Of a DNA stretch of 64,000 nt, positions 1 through 11,229 are shown piece by piece. Origin of the DNA: Protopterus annectens. Taxonomy: Eukaryota > Chordata > Ceratodontiformes > Protopteridae. Where the stretch lies: NCBI RefSeq assembly GCF_019279795.1, contig NC_056743.1, positions 871,642,478 to 871,706,477 of the forward strand. The letters run 5' to 3'. The position numbers and the translations under genes are program-made. The first letter of the stretch is position 1. Each line of letters opens with the position of its first letter. The notes beneath the pieces were generated by a model, which ran no database searches, had not been told where the DNA came from, and saw nothing but the letters and a program-made list of their open reading frames with translations.

Positions 1-483
1 ATATTTACTGAATGGGGTGGGGGAATGTACACTATGGAAACAGGTATGTATGATTTCATATGATGAGGTTAGGTGTACACATTCAGCAGCTCTGTTGCTA
101 TTATTTTGAGAATGGGAGAAATTAAGAATGTCTAACGAATAGGTTGTTTAGGTAAGAAGCATGTCACCCCCTCCTGATCTAGTATAAGACCTATTATCAT
201 AGAGGATATTATAGTTAGGATATTGCTGAGAACAGTCTGTGCAATATTCTGCACCCACACCCCAAAGCTGCTTAATGGTTTCCCATTTCCTCCATGAAGT
301 TTTCCTAAAGTTATTCTCCATGTTGTCTTCATAGTCCTCCTACACCCAGTCCTTCAATTTTATGACTGATCTGCTGCAGCTGTTAATTTCATGGCCTGCT
401 GATACCTGTCTGTCAATTCTGCAAATATACCTGACTAGGACTGCATGAAAGCCTCTTTCTTTAACTTGATGGCTTCCATTACG
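1..483. other. unassigned, possible decayed element
   Basis: No gene recognised. A short minus-strand open stretch (132-332) contains one hydrophobic segment preceded by tryptophan-rich sequence and could be a retroviral envelope remnant, but no diagnostic motif is present. The right edge (474-482) is the left copy of the target duplication of the MITE-like element that follows. Confidence 0.3.
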
Positions 484-814
484 GGGTCTATATCAGAAGA
501 CTGAAGTTTCAAAACTTCAAATCTGATATGGTCGACACCATATGATCAAAGTCTTGAAACTTCAGTTTCCCTTTTCTGCACTGTAGTGCGATCTCAGAGT
601 TGGTATATTTAAGTAGCGGGGGTTATAAGTGGCACAACCCCCCCCCCCATGTGGGGGGTGCAGGGGGGCTTGCCCCATGCTTAGAGTGTTTAAATGGTTT
701 GTTTTTGTAGGTAGTTGTGTTTTATTACATTTTTGAAGTTTCAACGCTTCGATTATATGGTGTCAACCATATCAGATTAGAAGTTTTGAAACTTCGATCA
801 TGTAATATAGACCC
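484..814 (+). mobile_element. Palindromic MITE-like element, copy 1
   Basis: Non-coding 331-bp element. It starts gggtctatat and ends in the reverse complement (atatagaccc). The outer ~80 bp on each side pair as imperfect inverted repeats, and each arm has its own inner palindromes (gaagttttgaaacttc; atatggt..accatat). The flanks carry ttccattac on both sides (474-482 and 815-823), a 9-bp target duplication with one extra g at 483. The centre (about 585-660) holds the shared core gatctcagagttggtatat followed by a G-rich/C-rich tract. No transposase is present. The superfamily is unassigned: duplication length would fit hAT- or Mutator-like elements, but the termini are not typical of hAT. Confidence 0.75.
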
Positions 815-823
815 TTCCATTAC

Positions 824-1560
824 TGTTGATGTCCATTAGCAGGTCACAGAGTTATTGCCTTTACAAATACTCTCCACCTTTTGGCCACACCTCCTTCCTC
901 CTGCCTCAACTACTGATGCCTCAAAGGTGTATTGTAATTCCAAGGACCATAATTGTTATCCTCAGTGCTGTGAGCTTTTAAGAACAAATGGAACAATGAA
1001 TACTAAGTCTAAGATTGTGGTTAATTTACGTATTCTCTGCTACTCTGAGATGCAGTTACCTCACAGGCAGTATATATAGTTAACAAGGGTCAGTTGGGTA
1101 CAGCTACCTGCATTGGAGGTATAAGAGGCAACTCTTTCAAAAACAGATTTAACTGTGTAAAAGTGTATTTGGTAGGTTACTCCTTTGTTCTTGAAACTAG
1201 ACATTATCATTCATAAGTTTTGGTGGTATATAACTGCTTTTTGCAGATTTGATAGGATGCCATCTTTAATAGGGTCAATTTGGAATAATTGTCCCTGACT
1301 TACCCTGGGAGAAGATCTTTCAGAGGTAGATGTTGAGCTAATCCCACTCTGAAGCATATGCTAGGGATTTCCAGGACCCTATCAGGACACCTTTGGGTTT
1401 CCTTGGTCTGATCAGAAGCCTTCTCTACTCACTGACCCAGATTACCTTTCCAGAAGGAGATCTCTTGAAACCTCAGCATGCCTTTTGATCTGAGTGCCCA
1501 TATCATATGTATTCAGGTTCATAATTCTCAATTTATTAGCTCAGGAGTTAGTGACAGTTC
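824..1560. other. unassigned intergenic sequence
   Basis: No coding family, RNA gene or clear repeat boundary was recognised here. The one open frame (855-1079) has no motif or compositional support. Confidence 0.3.
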
Positions 1561-1823
1561 TAAAAAAATAATAAAAGACAAAGGCCCAAAATCAGGGGCA
1601 GAGCTTAAGTATTGCTCTCACTTAGAAAGTTGATATAAATACATGTTTTGCATTAGCATGCATTTTCTGAAGGATGTAAAATCTGAAACTCAAATGTCTG
1701 TCATCATGTACTGACTACAATCCAAAATAATGTGCCAGAAAACTACAAATGATATGGGGAACACACTAAAAATATGATGCTAAATCAGTAACCCTGCAAA
1801 ATCAGGGACAGTTGAGAGCTATG
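1561..1823. repeat. Dispersed repeat with hAT-like end
   Basis: The interval ends gttgagagctatg at 1811-1823, the reverse complement of the first 13 bases of the MITE at 34332-34673. The part from about 1640 also resembles 48660-48870 by eye (shared wording around ttttgcattarcatg, aatctgaaactcaaatg and tgactacaatc). It is probably a non-autonomous hAT-type copy. The other end and a target duplication were not found. Confidence 0.35.
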
Positions 1824-2159
1824 CTTCGGTTGGATGACATGAACCAGCCACTGACCCTAGATCCAAGGTAGTTTATTAACAAGTACATTTATGAGTAATC
1901 TTGCTTTCAGACATGATGTTCATTATGAACTCTCAATACATTAGTTTGTCATTTCAGTTTGATTGAGGCAGCCATCCTTACCAATCATACTCCACGGGTA
2001 CCTTCATCATTCCTCATGAGAATTTGGAAATCTCATATTAGAAATACACAGGACAAGTTCTCATCATCTCCAAGAAGGCTGAATATCCGGAATAGCTGTT
2101 AAGTGTTTATACAACAGACATAATTTTCTTTCCTTAACTCATAACCAGGCTGATGTTGG

Positions 2160-2302
2160 GCAGGGCTGGGGGATGGCATAATGGTTAAGGTATTTACCTC
2201 ACATGTACAGGGTTTGAATCTAACCCTTGAAGTAAATTGTCTAAGTTTAAAATGGAACAGCAAGGGCAGCTATCCTAGTACTTTTTATGAATCTATTTCT
2301 AT
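2160..2302 (+). mobile_element. tRNA-derived SINE
   Basis: The head has an A-box-like segment (ggcataatggttaagg) and, about 35 bp on, a B-box-like segment (gggtttgaatctaaccc), the layout of an internal RNA polymerase III promoter. The body ends with agctatcctagtac and tatgaatct, which resembles the 3' end of the CR1-like LINEs in this window (gatagcctagtac..tatgaacct). This suggests mobilisation by that LINE. It is not a functional tRNA gene: no cloverleaf can be completed. Confidence 0.65.
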
Positions 2303-2795
2303 GGGTAAGGGGTTGGTATAATGGTTGGGTCTATATTATATTCTCGAAAGCCGACAATGTCAAATCTGACATTGCTGGCATGAGTTATTGAACACTCAGA
2401 ATCTCGAGCATGTAAACAGAAATCTCCGTAAGGGGAGATTTCCGTTTACTGCAATGTAGTGCGGTCTTGGAGTTGGTATATTTAAGTAGCGGGGGGTGTG
2501 GGGGGTGCAGGGGAGCATAGCCCTCCTGCTTAAACCCGTTAGGGTACTTTTTTCTTTTTTGTTGTTGTGTTTTTAAAACACTTGAGATTCTGAGCGTTCG
2601 ATATTCTCGTACCGACAATGTCAGATTTGACATTGTCGGCTTTCGAGAATATAATATAGACCCTAATGGTTAATGTGTTTACCTCACAGATACACGTTAC
2701 ATGGTTGGATTCTCACCTTGAGAAGGGCAATTGTGTAGGCTTAAACTGGCCCATAAAGGCGGCTAACCTAGTAACTGCCTATGAACCTATGATGT
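2303..2795 (+). mobile_element. tRNA-derived SINE split by MITE copy 2
   Basis: A second SINE of the same family lies directly downstream of the first. Its A-box region (ggttggtataatggtt) is interrupted after 2326 and resumes at 2664 with taatggttaatg. The B-box-like part is around 2698-2720, and the 3' end (ctaacctagtaac..ctatgaacctatga) matches the LINE-type tail. The interruption is the MITE at 2327-2663 with an 8-bp target duplication. Confidence 0.65.
2327..2663 (+). mobile_element. Palindromic MITE-like element, copy 2
   Basis: The 337-bp element starts gggtctatat and ends atatagaccc, with target duplication taatggtt on both sides (2319-2326 and 2664-2671). The ~85-bp inverted arms match each other closely but share little with the arms of copy 1 beyond the outer ten bases and aaatctga. 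Each arm contains an internal palindrome (ccgacaatgtc..gacattgtcgg). A copy-specific hairpin (gtaaac..gaaatctcc / gggagatttc..gtttac, about 2416-2452) precedes the shared core at about 2461-2500. Confidence 0.8.
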
Positions 2796-4423
2796 GAACC
2801 CTTCATCAGCTACTACAAACTCCATCTAAGCAACAGCAAGGCATGAGCTTGTGAGTATTTCCACACCAGCAGCTCCAGAGAAGGGAAGAGACTACCCCAT
2901 TCTAGAATCAATGTTAAACCAGCTTTATCAATCTCTTGGTCTCCTGTGCTGCCTGGGTTCTTTTCAACAGATAAGTGAGACTCCATGCCCCAAGAGCCAG
3001 TTTCCATTGCCATGGTCTCTGCCATCCCAATCCTGTCCCCTCTTGCCTATCAGTGGACTGCCATTGCACTTGATGGCTCTTTGCCTTATACATGGTGAAC
3101 CCACAAAGTGGCAACATATATTTTTGACTGAGAATGACTTGGCAATGTGGGTCACCTCACTTGTCCTTCAGGTGCTTGTAACATTAACTCAAGGTCTGCC
3201 TCCAGGGGATGAGTCCAGATATCCTTGTATCAAATAAGGTTATCTTATTCTCTGAATGAAACATCATGGTGTTAAAATTTTTAGATATTTTTTTTTGTCC
3301 TGCATTTCCTCTTAGACTAGTTTACCAAGGATGAGCCTGGCAACAGCACAAACTTCCAGACAACATAGGTGCAAGGCTCACGGGGGCATGCATGCCCTTC
3401 CACTATGATAAGGCCACTGTCCCAGGAAAGAGTACATAATCATCAGCTGAGAAAAAAGTTGCTTATCATGATCTATCACCAGCTGAAAGTTAAGTGGATT
3501 AGCATGACTTTAAAAAAGAGCTATAGCACAGCACCAGCAACCTTAGAAATTAGAAAGCAGTAAAGAGAAACTGCCCTTTTCAACACAACACTTTAACTTT
3601 CAGTCTGCTTGCTTGCTGCTGTAGCATGTTTTAGCTTACTGTTTCGTTTTTCCAGTAGCACCATTCTGCATTAACACTAGACTATTCATAAAAATACACA
3701 ACTGCTTGAAATTGTTGAAAAGGTCAAAAGTCGGAATGCCACAGCCCTGTGAACTACTCTGTTAAACAATAATTGCATGACACTTGCTAACTGTAACACT
3801 GAATGTGTGTCTTGGTTCCATCCCATATATGAGCTACAGCTGAAGTAACAAATAACTGACAACACCCTTGACACACATCATCTGCTGCACTTCCCCATGT
3901 TTGGGTGGAGATCTGAGAAATATTTCTGAGAAGCTGGATGTCTTGCTGATTTCAAAATTGCTCCCCAAGGGTTTGGTGGTGACAGTATATTGGAGAATGA
4001 CCAAAAAATCAACTTTATTCTGTGTACACAATGAACAATGCATTTCAAGGACAAAGAAGTATTTCAATCTAAAAAGAAATGCCAGTGCCCACAAATGTGT
4101 TAAATAAAAACTTAAGTTATGTACTTTTTTTATTTAATCATTAACATAGCTTCTATGAAATAAGCATTGGGTAGCCATGTGCAACACCTTTCAGTCTAGA
4201 AACAGAAGGATGTCTTTGCTGCCGCCAGAACATCATGTCCTCTGACACATCAAAAAAAGGATGATGTCAGTGCTGATTTGTAAATTGCTTTTAACTTTCC
4301 AGTGTAAAAGTTACTTAGTTGTAATATATCACGAGTAGCTGTTTGTTATTTGCACAATTCTCTCAGCTAGCCGAGTCTGGAAATGGCCATTTCTAATCAA
4401 CACTCCTACCCAGTTATTAAAAT
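2796..4423. other. unassigned intergenic sequence
   Basis: No recognisable gene. Open frames on both strands at 2813-3237 are short, overlap one another and carry no domain. Around 4185-4320 there is a stretch of ordinary complexity without a diagnostic family motif. Confidence 0.3.
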
Positions 4424-4490
4424 ATGTAAATAATGTAAAAGCGAAGAAAACACTGTCACGACAAGCTCCTGAAGTCTAAAATCACACTTT

Positions 4491-4563
4491 GAATTTATTG
4501 AGTTTGAAGCGCTTTTCGTTTGCTTGGCAAGCAAACTTCTTCAGAAACAATGAACTACAATTC
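4491..4563 (-). ncRNA. Hammerhead ribozyme-like motif, left Penelope arm
   Basis: Read on the minus strand: CTGAAGA, then stem II GTTTGC/GCAAAC with a 7-nt loop, then GAAA, then the self-complementary AAGCGCTT as a loopless 4-bp stem III ending in a UUC cleavage triplet. Stem I forms from GTTT/AAAC plus an outer GAATT/AATTC pair, leaving an internal loop. A stem III this short fits the minimal hammerheads described in Penelope-like elements, which are thought to act as dimers. Activity is inferred, not shown. Confidence 0.7.
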
Positions 4564-4705
4564 AAAACTCGTATATAAAGTATCAGCTGGTCACATTTAA
4601 CCAATCTTGTTACAATGTAACACGTAACTAGAAGAATTTTAAAGGCATACTTCTTTCATAAAAAATGTAATACATTCACGAAGAATAGAACCAACTTTAC
4701 ATGAC

Positions 4706-4969
4706 AGAATTTATGAACATCAATATGCGATTGCCAAAGGCAAAATTGATAGCGCCCTAGCTAAACATATTCATACCTGTAAAGAACACAAATTCAAGTA
4801 TATGGTTATTGACCAGGTAGTGCAGGACATTAGGGGGGATCCTACACCATTACAGTTGGAAGTGTTGGAACTGTGCTGGGAAATCAGGCTGAATGCTTAT
4901 AACTTCCCAGGTTTAAACGATACCTGCTCTATTAGCAGTATTTTAAAATTAAGGAATCTACAGAGATGA
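4706..4969 (+). pseudogene. Penelope-like GIY-YIG endonuclease, C-terminal fragment
   Basis: About 87 codons in one frame end at TGA 4967-4969. The reading contains YEHQYAIAKG, then a histidine/cysteine segment (AKHIHTCKEH), VIDQVV and a terminal LEVLELCWEIRLNAYNFPGL, followed by N. This matches the end of the Penelope endonuclease, where a GIY-YIG nuclease with H/C residues precedes a closing P-GLN. The reverse transcriptase and the GIY-YIG start are absent because the copy is 5'-truncated at the left arm. No start codon is meaningful. In full-length elements this domain nicks target DNA for target-primed reverse transcription. This fragment is not functional by itself. Confidence 0.8.
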
Positions 4970-5359
4970 CTGTGTGCTAGTTGTGTGAGCTATAGAGTAT
5001 ACATGTACATGGTTTAATTATACATTTTCAGCAACAAACTGTTTCAAGTGAATTTTAATTTAACTTTTTAGTCACTATATTTGATAACAAGAATGACTTT
5101 GGTAAGTAATACGTTACTGATTTTAACTGAGTATTAACTTTAGTATGTTGCAATAGGAAGGTTAAGTTTTTTATTCACAATGATTCATTATTAGTAAGAC
5201 ATAAATAGTCTGATTTTCATGTGTAAAGTTGGTTCTATTCTTCGTGAATGTATTACATTTTTTATGAAAGAAGTATGCCTTTAAAATTCTTCTAGTTACG
5301 TGTTACATTGTAACAAGATTGGTTAAATGTGACCAGCTGATACTTTATATACGAGTTTT

Positions 5360-5432
5360 GAATTGTAGTTCATTGTTTCTGAAGAAGTTTGCTTGCCAAG
5401 CAAATGAAAAGCGCTTCAAACTCAATAAATTC
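5360..5432 (+). ncRNA. Hammerhead ribozyme-like motif, right Penelope arm
   Basis: Same architecture as the left-arm motif, on the plus strand. CTGAAGA is at 5379-5385 and GAAA at 5406-5409. Palindromic AAGCGCTT follows, with predicted cleavage after C5417. GAATT (5360-5364) pairs with AATTC (5428-5432) in stem I. One base differs from the left arm: T5405, which turns the closing G-C of stem II into G-U. Confidence 0.72.
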
Positions 5433-5523
5433 AAAGTGTGATTTAGACTTCAGGAGCTTGTCGTGACAGTGTTTTCTTCGCTTTTAAAGTTTGGTGTGCC
5501 TAATTTGTGATGTAAATAATGTA

Positions 5524-5956
5524 GGCAGACAACAAACAGTCAGCCTGAAATGAGTGGTGATCTGTTAGATGTCTGCTATGATACTGCTGTTAGTCTATTG
5601 CATATGTAATCACATTTAGCTAGCCTAAGTTTCTGATCCTTGGCTATTTTCTGTATGTTCCTTCAGTGTAGTTCACTTTTTTTAAGTTCTCCAAATGTCT
5701 GAGGCATTGCTGTGCTGCTCCCATAAAAAGGCAACATGATAACTAATCAAGTAGCATCACAGAGTGCCATCGCCATGATTTAGACTCTGGTCAGTGTAAT
5801 TAGATTGAGAAGAGTGTGTGTTCTATTTGTGGTTACCTACCTGAATGAAGGATGGTGGTAGAATGGAGGAAAAGTTAAAGTGATAACAAAACTAGGCAGC
5901 TTCTTCTCCGAGTTGGTGGGAATAAGGAAAGGCCTGCAATCAGTTAGTGTGGACCT

Positions 5957-5958
<2 letters not shown>
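5524..5958. other. unassigned intergenic sequence
   Basis: Nothing recognised between the Penelope-like element and the (TG)n tract. Confidence 0.3.

Positions 5959-5959
<1 letters not shown>

Positions 5960-6047
<88 letters not shown>
5960..6047. repeat. (TG)n microsatellite
   Basis: About 43 uninterrupted TG units. Open frames through this tract encode only alternating Val/Cys or His/Thr and are not genes. Confidence 0.97.
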
Positions 6048-6050
<3 letters not shown>

Positions 6051-7519
6051 TACTGGGGGGCATGCACAGATAAAAGAGTAAACCACCTACTGTGTAGGTT
6101 TACTGGAGTGAGATCGGTTGCTTTGCACTATTGAGGTGTAAGACAGATGAGGGTTGTCTCTTCCTTGGCTCACATTATGGCACAAATGAGGATTATGGGA
6201 ATTTTTTTGTGATTGTTTTTTGCATGCTTTTTTTAAAGCCTGTGTAGCAGAGAGGCCAGGACAGATGGCAGAACAGGTTATTTCAGGTTCTGCATGTCCA
6301 TGAGAAATGGCAGAAGGGATTACAAAAGGACACCTTGAAGCCCTAGTAGATACAATTGGGGGGGGGGGTACGGAGGAGATATGTGGAGGCAAAGGAAGTG
6401 CCTAGCTTCGAGGAATGAGAAGAAGTATGTGAAATGGTCAGGTGTGCTTTTCCTAGTGACAGGCCTGGGAATAAGTCAAGCTGGAATGGTGGTAATTAAG
6501 GGATGTGTTTATTGCATCGTGTGCTCATGGATCTTTGGTGTGGGTGGGCTAAAGGGTGAGATTCCAGATGATGCTGGAAAAGGTGGGTGTGGCTATAGAA
6601 TACAGTGAGGTAAAGTAATATAGGACAATGGTAGACAGAGGACACTAGCCCCACGTGGTGGGATAGGATAAAGGTGGCCTTATAAAGTAGGTGAGAAGCA
6701 TGATGAAAAGGAATACTAAAGAGTTCAGAAATTTGGAAAGAGAACTAGAAGATTTGCACTACAGGATGTGGAGGCAATGTAGTGGATGGGAAAGTACCTG
6801 GTTTAAATGTTTGCAGATTAAGAATTAGTGGACAAACAGTTATTTAACTGTTGGCAGAGATGGATCACAGAGGTAATGTTGGTTGCCTATATAAGATACA
6901 AAGATGAGGTTTCTTATATGTAGGGGCTAGGGATGAAAGAGAGGATGTTAAATATTTGGTTGTTTAGGATAGGGTTGTGGAACTACGTGTGTGAAGCAAA
7001 GGGATTTTACATATCTTAGCAGACGTCTGTGGGGACTTATAATGATTATAGTAGGGTGGAAAAAGTGTATCCCCAAGAGAGATACTTGTTGTGGGTAGGG
7101 GGGAGTTTAGGGGACATCAGTACAGGAAGGTCAAGGTGAACAGTGAGGATGAGGAGGAGGCCATTAATGTGAATTATTTGTTGAAAGAAGGAAAGCAAGT
7201 GGGCTAAATGGACACATGGAAGATGTCTATGAGTTAGTAAGCAGGAAAACAAAACGTGGGCTAAATGGACACATGGAAGATGTCTATGAGTTAGTAAGCA
7301 GGAAAACTGTGTATGCAATGACCTGTCTTTTCAGTAGGGCCAGAGACAGACTAGGTACCCCTTAGTCTTGGCAGGAGTTGGTAGTGGTGGTGGTGTTGAA
7401 AATGGGAAAAGAGGAGGAGGGAGGAGCTGGTCAATCAACTGCTCTCACTTATTAGCACGGGCACCAAGAACTATAAGGGGAATCTGGTGGTACAGAGCCA
7501 GAGATCACAGAGTAAGTTC
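6048..7519. other. decayed sequence, probably the 5' part of an old LINE
   Basis: No clear domain can be read. The interval leads without an obvious break into the eroded reverse transcriptase at 7520-8110, so part of it may be the upstream region of that LINE. A short G run is at 6358-6369. Confidence 0.3.
7199..7307. repeat. Tandem duplication, 57-bp period
   Basis: The segment starting gtgggctaaatggacac at 7199 is repeated at 7256 with essentially no differences, ending ggaaaac at 7307. Two copies only. Confidence 0.9.
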
Positions 7520-8110
7520 CAGAATACCAATTTAGTTTTGTGAAGGGTAACTGTCAGAAGATCTGTGGTTGTTTATACTGGGCTTTCTGGAATGAGTGAA
7601 GGGGAGAGGAATACCCAAGTGTGGACTGTTAAGACCTTTGTCAAATTTAATTGCGTGTGCCTGTTTAGGTTGCTGGAAGACACTGGGTTAGGAAGAGGAT
7701 TCATTAGATGGAGGATAGCCCTGTATCAGACTTTATTGTTAAGGTTTGTTATGAAAAGAGGAGTTCCACAAGTGGAGATATGACGGGGAGTGTAGCAGTA
7801 ATACCAGATGGCCTCATTTTTGTTTCCATTTGTGAGTGAGGTTCTAGTCCAGAGGATCATGGCAAGGGCTACAAAAGTTTCTGGGTGGTGGATAGGATAT
7901 TACAGAATTATTATTTTCCCAGATGACTGCATGAGATGTAGAAATATTATTGTCAGGGAATCAGGAGGAATTTCAGTGATCTGGAAAGGCATATAACCAA
8001 AATGTCACTCCTAAAAGTCCATTATTATTCTACTGTGGAGGTATAAGATGAGTAGGTCAATCAGGCCATTAATGGGGTTGGAAGGCAAAAGTATTTGGAG
8101 CTGAGAGTGT
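7520..8110 (+). pseudogene. Eroded L1/Tx1-type LINE reverse transcriptase
   Basis: Across frames, faint reverse-transcriptase landmarks appear in the right order. First is a FVKG-like segment (about 7536). Next come KTFVKFNCVCLFRLLEDTGL (about 7630-7690) and GFIRWRIALYQ (about 7700-7730). RGVPQ follows (about 7758), then a degraded FPDD catalytic box (about 7917) and KMSLLKV just downstream (about 8000). The order and wording fit the L1/Tx1 clade, where these correspond to the AFD, GFIRW, RGxxQG and FADD blocks. Several frameshifts and stops separate them, so this is a very old copy. The 3' end was not located. Confidence 0.55.
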
Positions 8111-8261
8111 TTCTGATGATAGTGGAGATTAGAATGAGGAATTGGAAATGTATTCTGGAAAAGATAATGGGGTAAATGGAATATGTGCATTTGAAAAGAT
8201 GGAATATCTGATTGATATGTCACTGCTCATTTGAATGATGGAACGCCTTTCATGTTTTGTA

Positions 8262-8466
8262 TACTGTCAGACATATAACAACAGCCCCAGGGCAAAGTGG
8301 TGTACTGTCAGACATATAACAACAGCCCCAGGGCAAAGTGGTGTACTGTCAGACATATAACAACAGCCCCAGGGCAAAGTGGTGTACTGTCAGACATATA
8401 ACAACAGCCCCAGGGCAAAGTGGTGTACTGTCAGACATATAACAACAGCCCCAGGGCAAAGTGGTG
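8262..8466. repeat. Tandem repeat, 41 bp x 5
   Basis: The unit beginning tactgtcagacatataac and ending caaagtggtg occurs five times in a row with virtually no variation, giving 205 bp. There are no spacers, so it is not a CRISPR array. The homogeneity suggests recent expansion of a minisatellite. Confidence 0.95.
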
Positions 8467-11229
8467 TTAAAAAGGCAGGATGTCAAAGGCATGGATATCA
8501 GAAGACAACGGTGTTTGTCTGATTTTAGGCACTATATCATGACTTAATGTAGTGAATCAGATAAGAGCATGGTAAGGACAGACAGAAAGTTGGGAATAAG
8601 GGAAACTAAGTGGGGATTAGGGTACATTTTCATTGTAAAAATGTAAAGTCTTGGAGAGACAATAGCAGAATAGTGGATTTAATTTGGATTTTAAGAAGAT
8701 ATAAGATTTGGAAAGCATCTACAAAGGCTTACTGATGAGAATTAGGTCAGCTTGGTAGGGGGTAGTGGGAACAGAGGATATCCAAGGTACAGGATATCCT
8801 GTGGAGAGAATAGAAGGGGGATTCAAAGGTTCTGAAGATATAAGTTTGGAGTTTGAGGCCATGAAGAGGTTTTTGCAGAATTATGAAAAAGTGGAAGAAC
8901 CCAGGTGAAGGGGTAGTAGGCGAAGAGAGGAAGAAAGAAGCAGAGTGGTATTAGCCAAATAAAAGGATTGAGGTCTTACTTTCACTGAATGGGAGAATAT
9001 GAGAGAAAAGTATACAGGAAATTAAGAGAGAACAGAGGCAGTGGTGTATGCAGAGATTAAGTAGCCACTGGGTGCTGAAACTTTTGGAAGGGAGAAAGAT
9101 ACATTTTGTAAAGAACATTATTTTAAGAGGGCTTGGGGTGATGGGTCAAGTGTTTCATATCCATACATTTTTGCTGCATTTCTGATACCTGACTCCATCA
9201 AAGCTTTTTAGACTTCCACCTAGGTAGCAGCTGTTGGAGGTGTGAATCGAGAGATGGTAGGGGTCTGCACACGTGAAATGGATGGAGTGTCAGGAAGTGC
9301 AGGATTTATGTGCAAAGATAAGGGATAAAGCATTAGGTGTATAAGAAACAGCTTCTCTGCAGCAAATGTTTTATACACTGGAATAGAGGAAGGGGCACTT
9401 GGCAGAGAAGTGAGAGGACTGAGGTAAAGCTAATAATGAGATGGATGAAGAAAAAGACAGCAGGTAGCTGGAAGATGTCTGGTAGGTACCATGACTTAAG
9501 GCAAAGATAGGTGGGAACTTGGAGCAAATTCACAGGGGCTTATGGGCATGGAGGTGACCAAGGAGCAGTGGCACATGTGGGAGAGGTGGGCAAAGGGAAA
9601 AGATGTGGGGAAGAAGGTGGGCTATCATACAGTGATGCAATGGTAGTGATGAAGTGGTGAAATAAGCAATCACAGAGCAGGAAACTGAAGTCAGTAAAGA
9701 GTTAAAAATGAAATGATCTAAACAGGATTGTAACTTTATCTTATTATTAGGATTTGAGAAATGTACACTTTTGGGACACAAAATCAATACACGCAAGTAA
9801 ATACTTGTGGGAGATATGTGTATATTATATAGGAGACATCAGTATTTGAGTATATTTCATAAGGACAGTGTGAGTGCCATACATACCACGTTTTGTGACT
9901 TTATTCATTTGCTCATGAGATGTCCATGAGATTTATGATATGAAAACTTGGGAAAACTAATTGAAAGATCTAAGTCATGGGCCAGTAAGATGTTCCAGTC
10001 ACCTCCAATAATTATATATTGATTATTGTGATAATGCAAAGCAGCCTCCAGAATGAAAAAGGCATAAACATTTCATTACCAAAATTAGTTGTAGTCTTCC
10101 AGTTAAACCTTCACAGATCATTAGAAATTCAAATTGGAATGTGTCTACAAATTATAAATTCAACTGAACCTCTGCTGAAAGAAATTGTGTACCCATCTGT
10201 ATCTTTTTCTAATAAAATCTGATTGGTGTTGTACCAAATGAGTTTCATGAGTCAGACAGATATCCTCAGAATGATTACCCAACATAGCTAAAACATGTCT
10301 CTGATAAACTTCGTGTGAATTCCATTACTATTATATGACATCATAGACTAAACTGTCATTATTCAACAAAGTATTTATATAATGATTTCATGTATTGTGC
10401 TGACACCATATTATGTATTACTGTTCTTGCACATACCAACCAAGGTGAAGTAACAAACAGGAAGTAACACCCACAGTTACAAAAATTGTCCCTGATGAGT
10501 CTATATTAGGATAATACCTCATATCAGATGCAGGTCACTATACTTCCCCAAACTGTCATCTCGTTGGGCCTTACTTTGCATGCTCCCATGCTCCTCTACT
10601 GTACTTCTAATTTGGCTGGAAAAACAGATGTTGATTTAAATTTATTTTACCACTGAATACAAAAAAATCTTTGTAAAGGCTTATTAATGACCACTTGGGA
10701 GACAGAATCTCCAAAATGTCTTTTGAAGATGCATAGAGTTACTGGTGTAGTCTTGGGCATTACTTGTTGTCATGGATGTTAACTTTGATATAAGCAGCCC
10801 AAATGAATGCTCTGCCTGACATCTTGTGCTCTTTGACCCTTTACTGCAGGAACACAAATTATTTATATATCATGTGTTCGAGCCCTGGAGTTTAAGCACA
10901 TGACTCAGGAATATAAAGACACCTACGATTTGCTTTTCCCTTACTCTTATTTCCATGCCTGTCTTATATTGCAAAAGTAACTGTTCTTTTTTCAGTTTCT
11001 CATTGAGTCGCTCATTTTAGTGGTATGGAATCATACATCTACATGTAAAGCTTCAACCCAAATCAAAATCATTTACAGCAAACATTTTGCTTCAAGTACT
11101 TCTTGCTGGTGGTGTAATTATGAAACTGCAAATATATTTCACTGTTGGTGGGAATGTCTACAAACGAAGTAGTAGTAGCAAATGTTATCATTGCTTAGAA
11201 TGTTGATGTACCTTACGATGTAGTAAAGT
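8467..11229. other. unassigned, A/G-rich to AT-rich intergenic sequence
   Basis: No gene or RNA recognised. The first part (to about 9700) is purine-rich on the plus strand and may continue the old LINE upstream. Short open frames at 9333-9796 (minus) and 10019-10222 (plus) have no supporting motif. Confidence 0.3.

Larger units (their letters stand above)
4424..5523 (+). mobile_element. 5'-truncated Penelope-like element with inverted terminal arms
   Basis: A 14-bp direct repeat, atgtaaataatgta, flanks the element (4424-4437 and 5510-5523). Inside, a ~265-bp arm at about 4436-4703 is the near-perfect reverse complement of about 5219-5486. The middle encodes the C-terminal end of a Penelope-type GIY-YIG endonuclease. 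Penelope-like elements are known to carry terminal 'pLTR' repeats in direct or inverted arrangement and to be 5'-truncated; this copy has the inverted arrangement. Each arm holds a hammerhead-like motif. The sequence 5487-5509 extends past the right arm, as is usual for the 3' side of such elements. Confidence 0.85.

Noticed and set aside
132..332. Retroviral env transmembrane end
   Set aside because: Only a hydrophobic stretch is visible; no cysteine motif, heptads or neighbouring LTR.
2160..2795. tRNA genes
   Set aside because: A- and B-box-like segments exist, but acceptor and anticodon stems do not close and the sequence continues into a LINE-type tail.
2813..3237. Overlapping frames on both strands as a host gene
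   Set aside because: No motif, no splice context, mutually overlapping; consistent with chance.
8262..8466. Possible CRISPR-like array
   Set aside because: The units are contiguous with no unique spacers, no cas genes are present and the context is eukaryotic.
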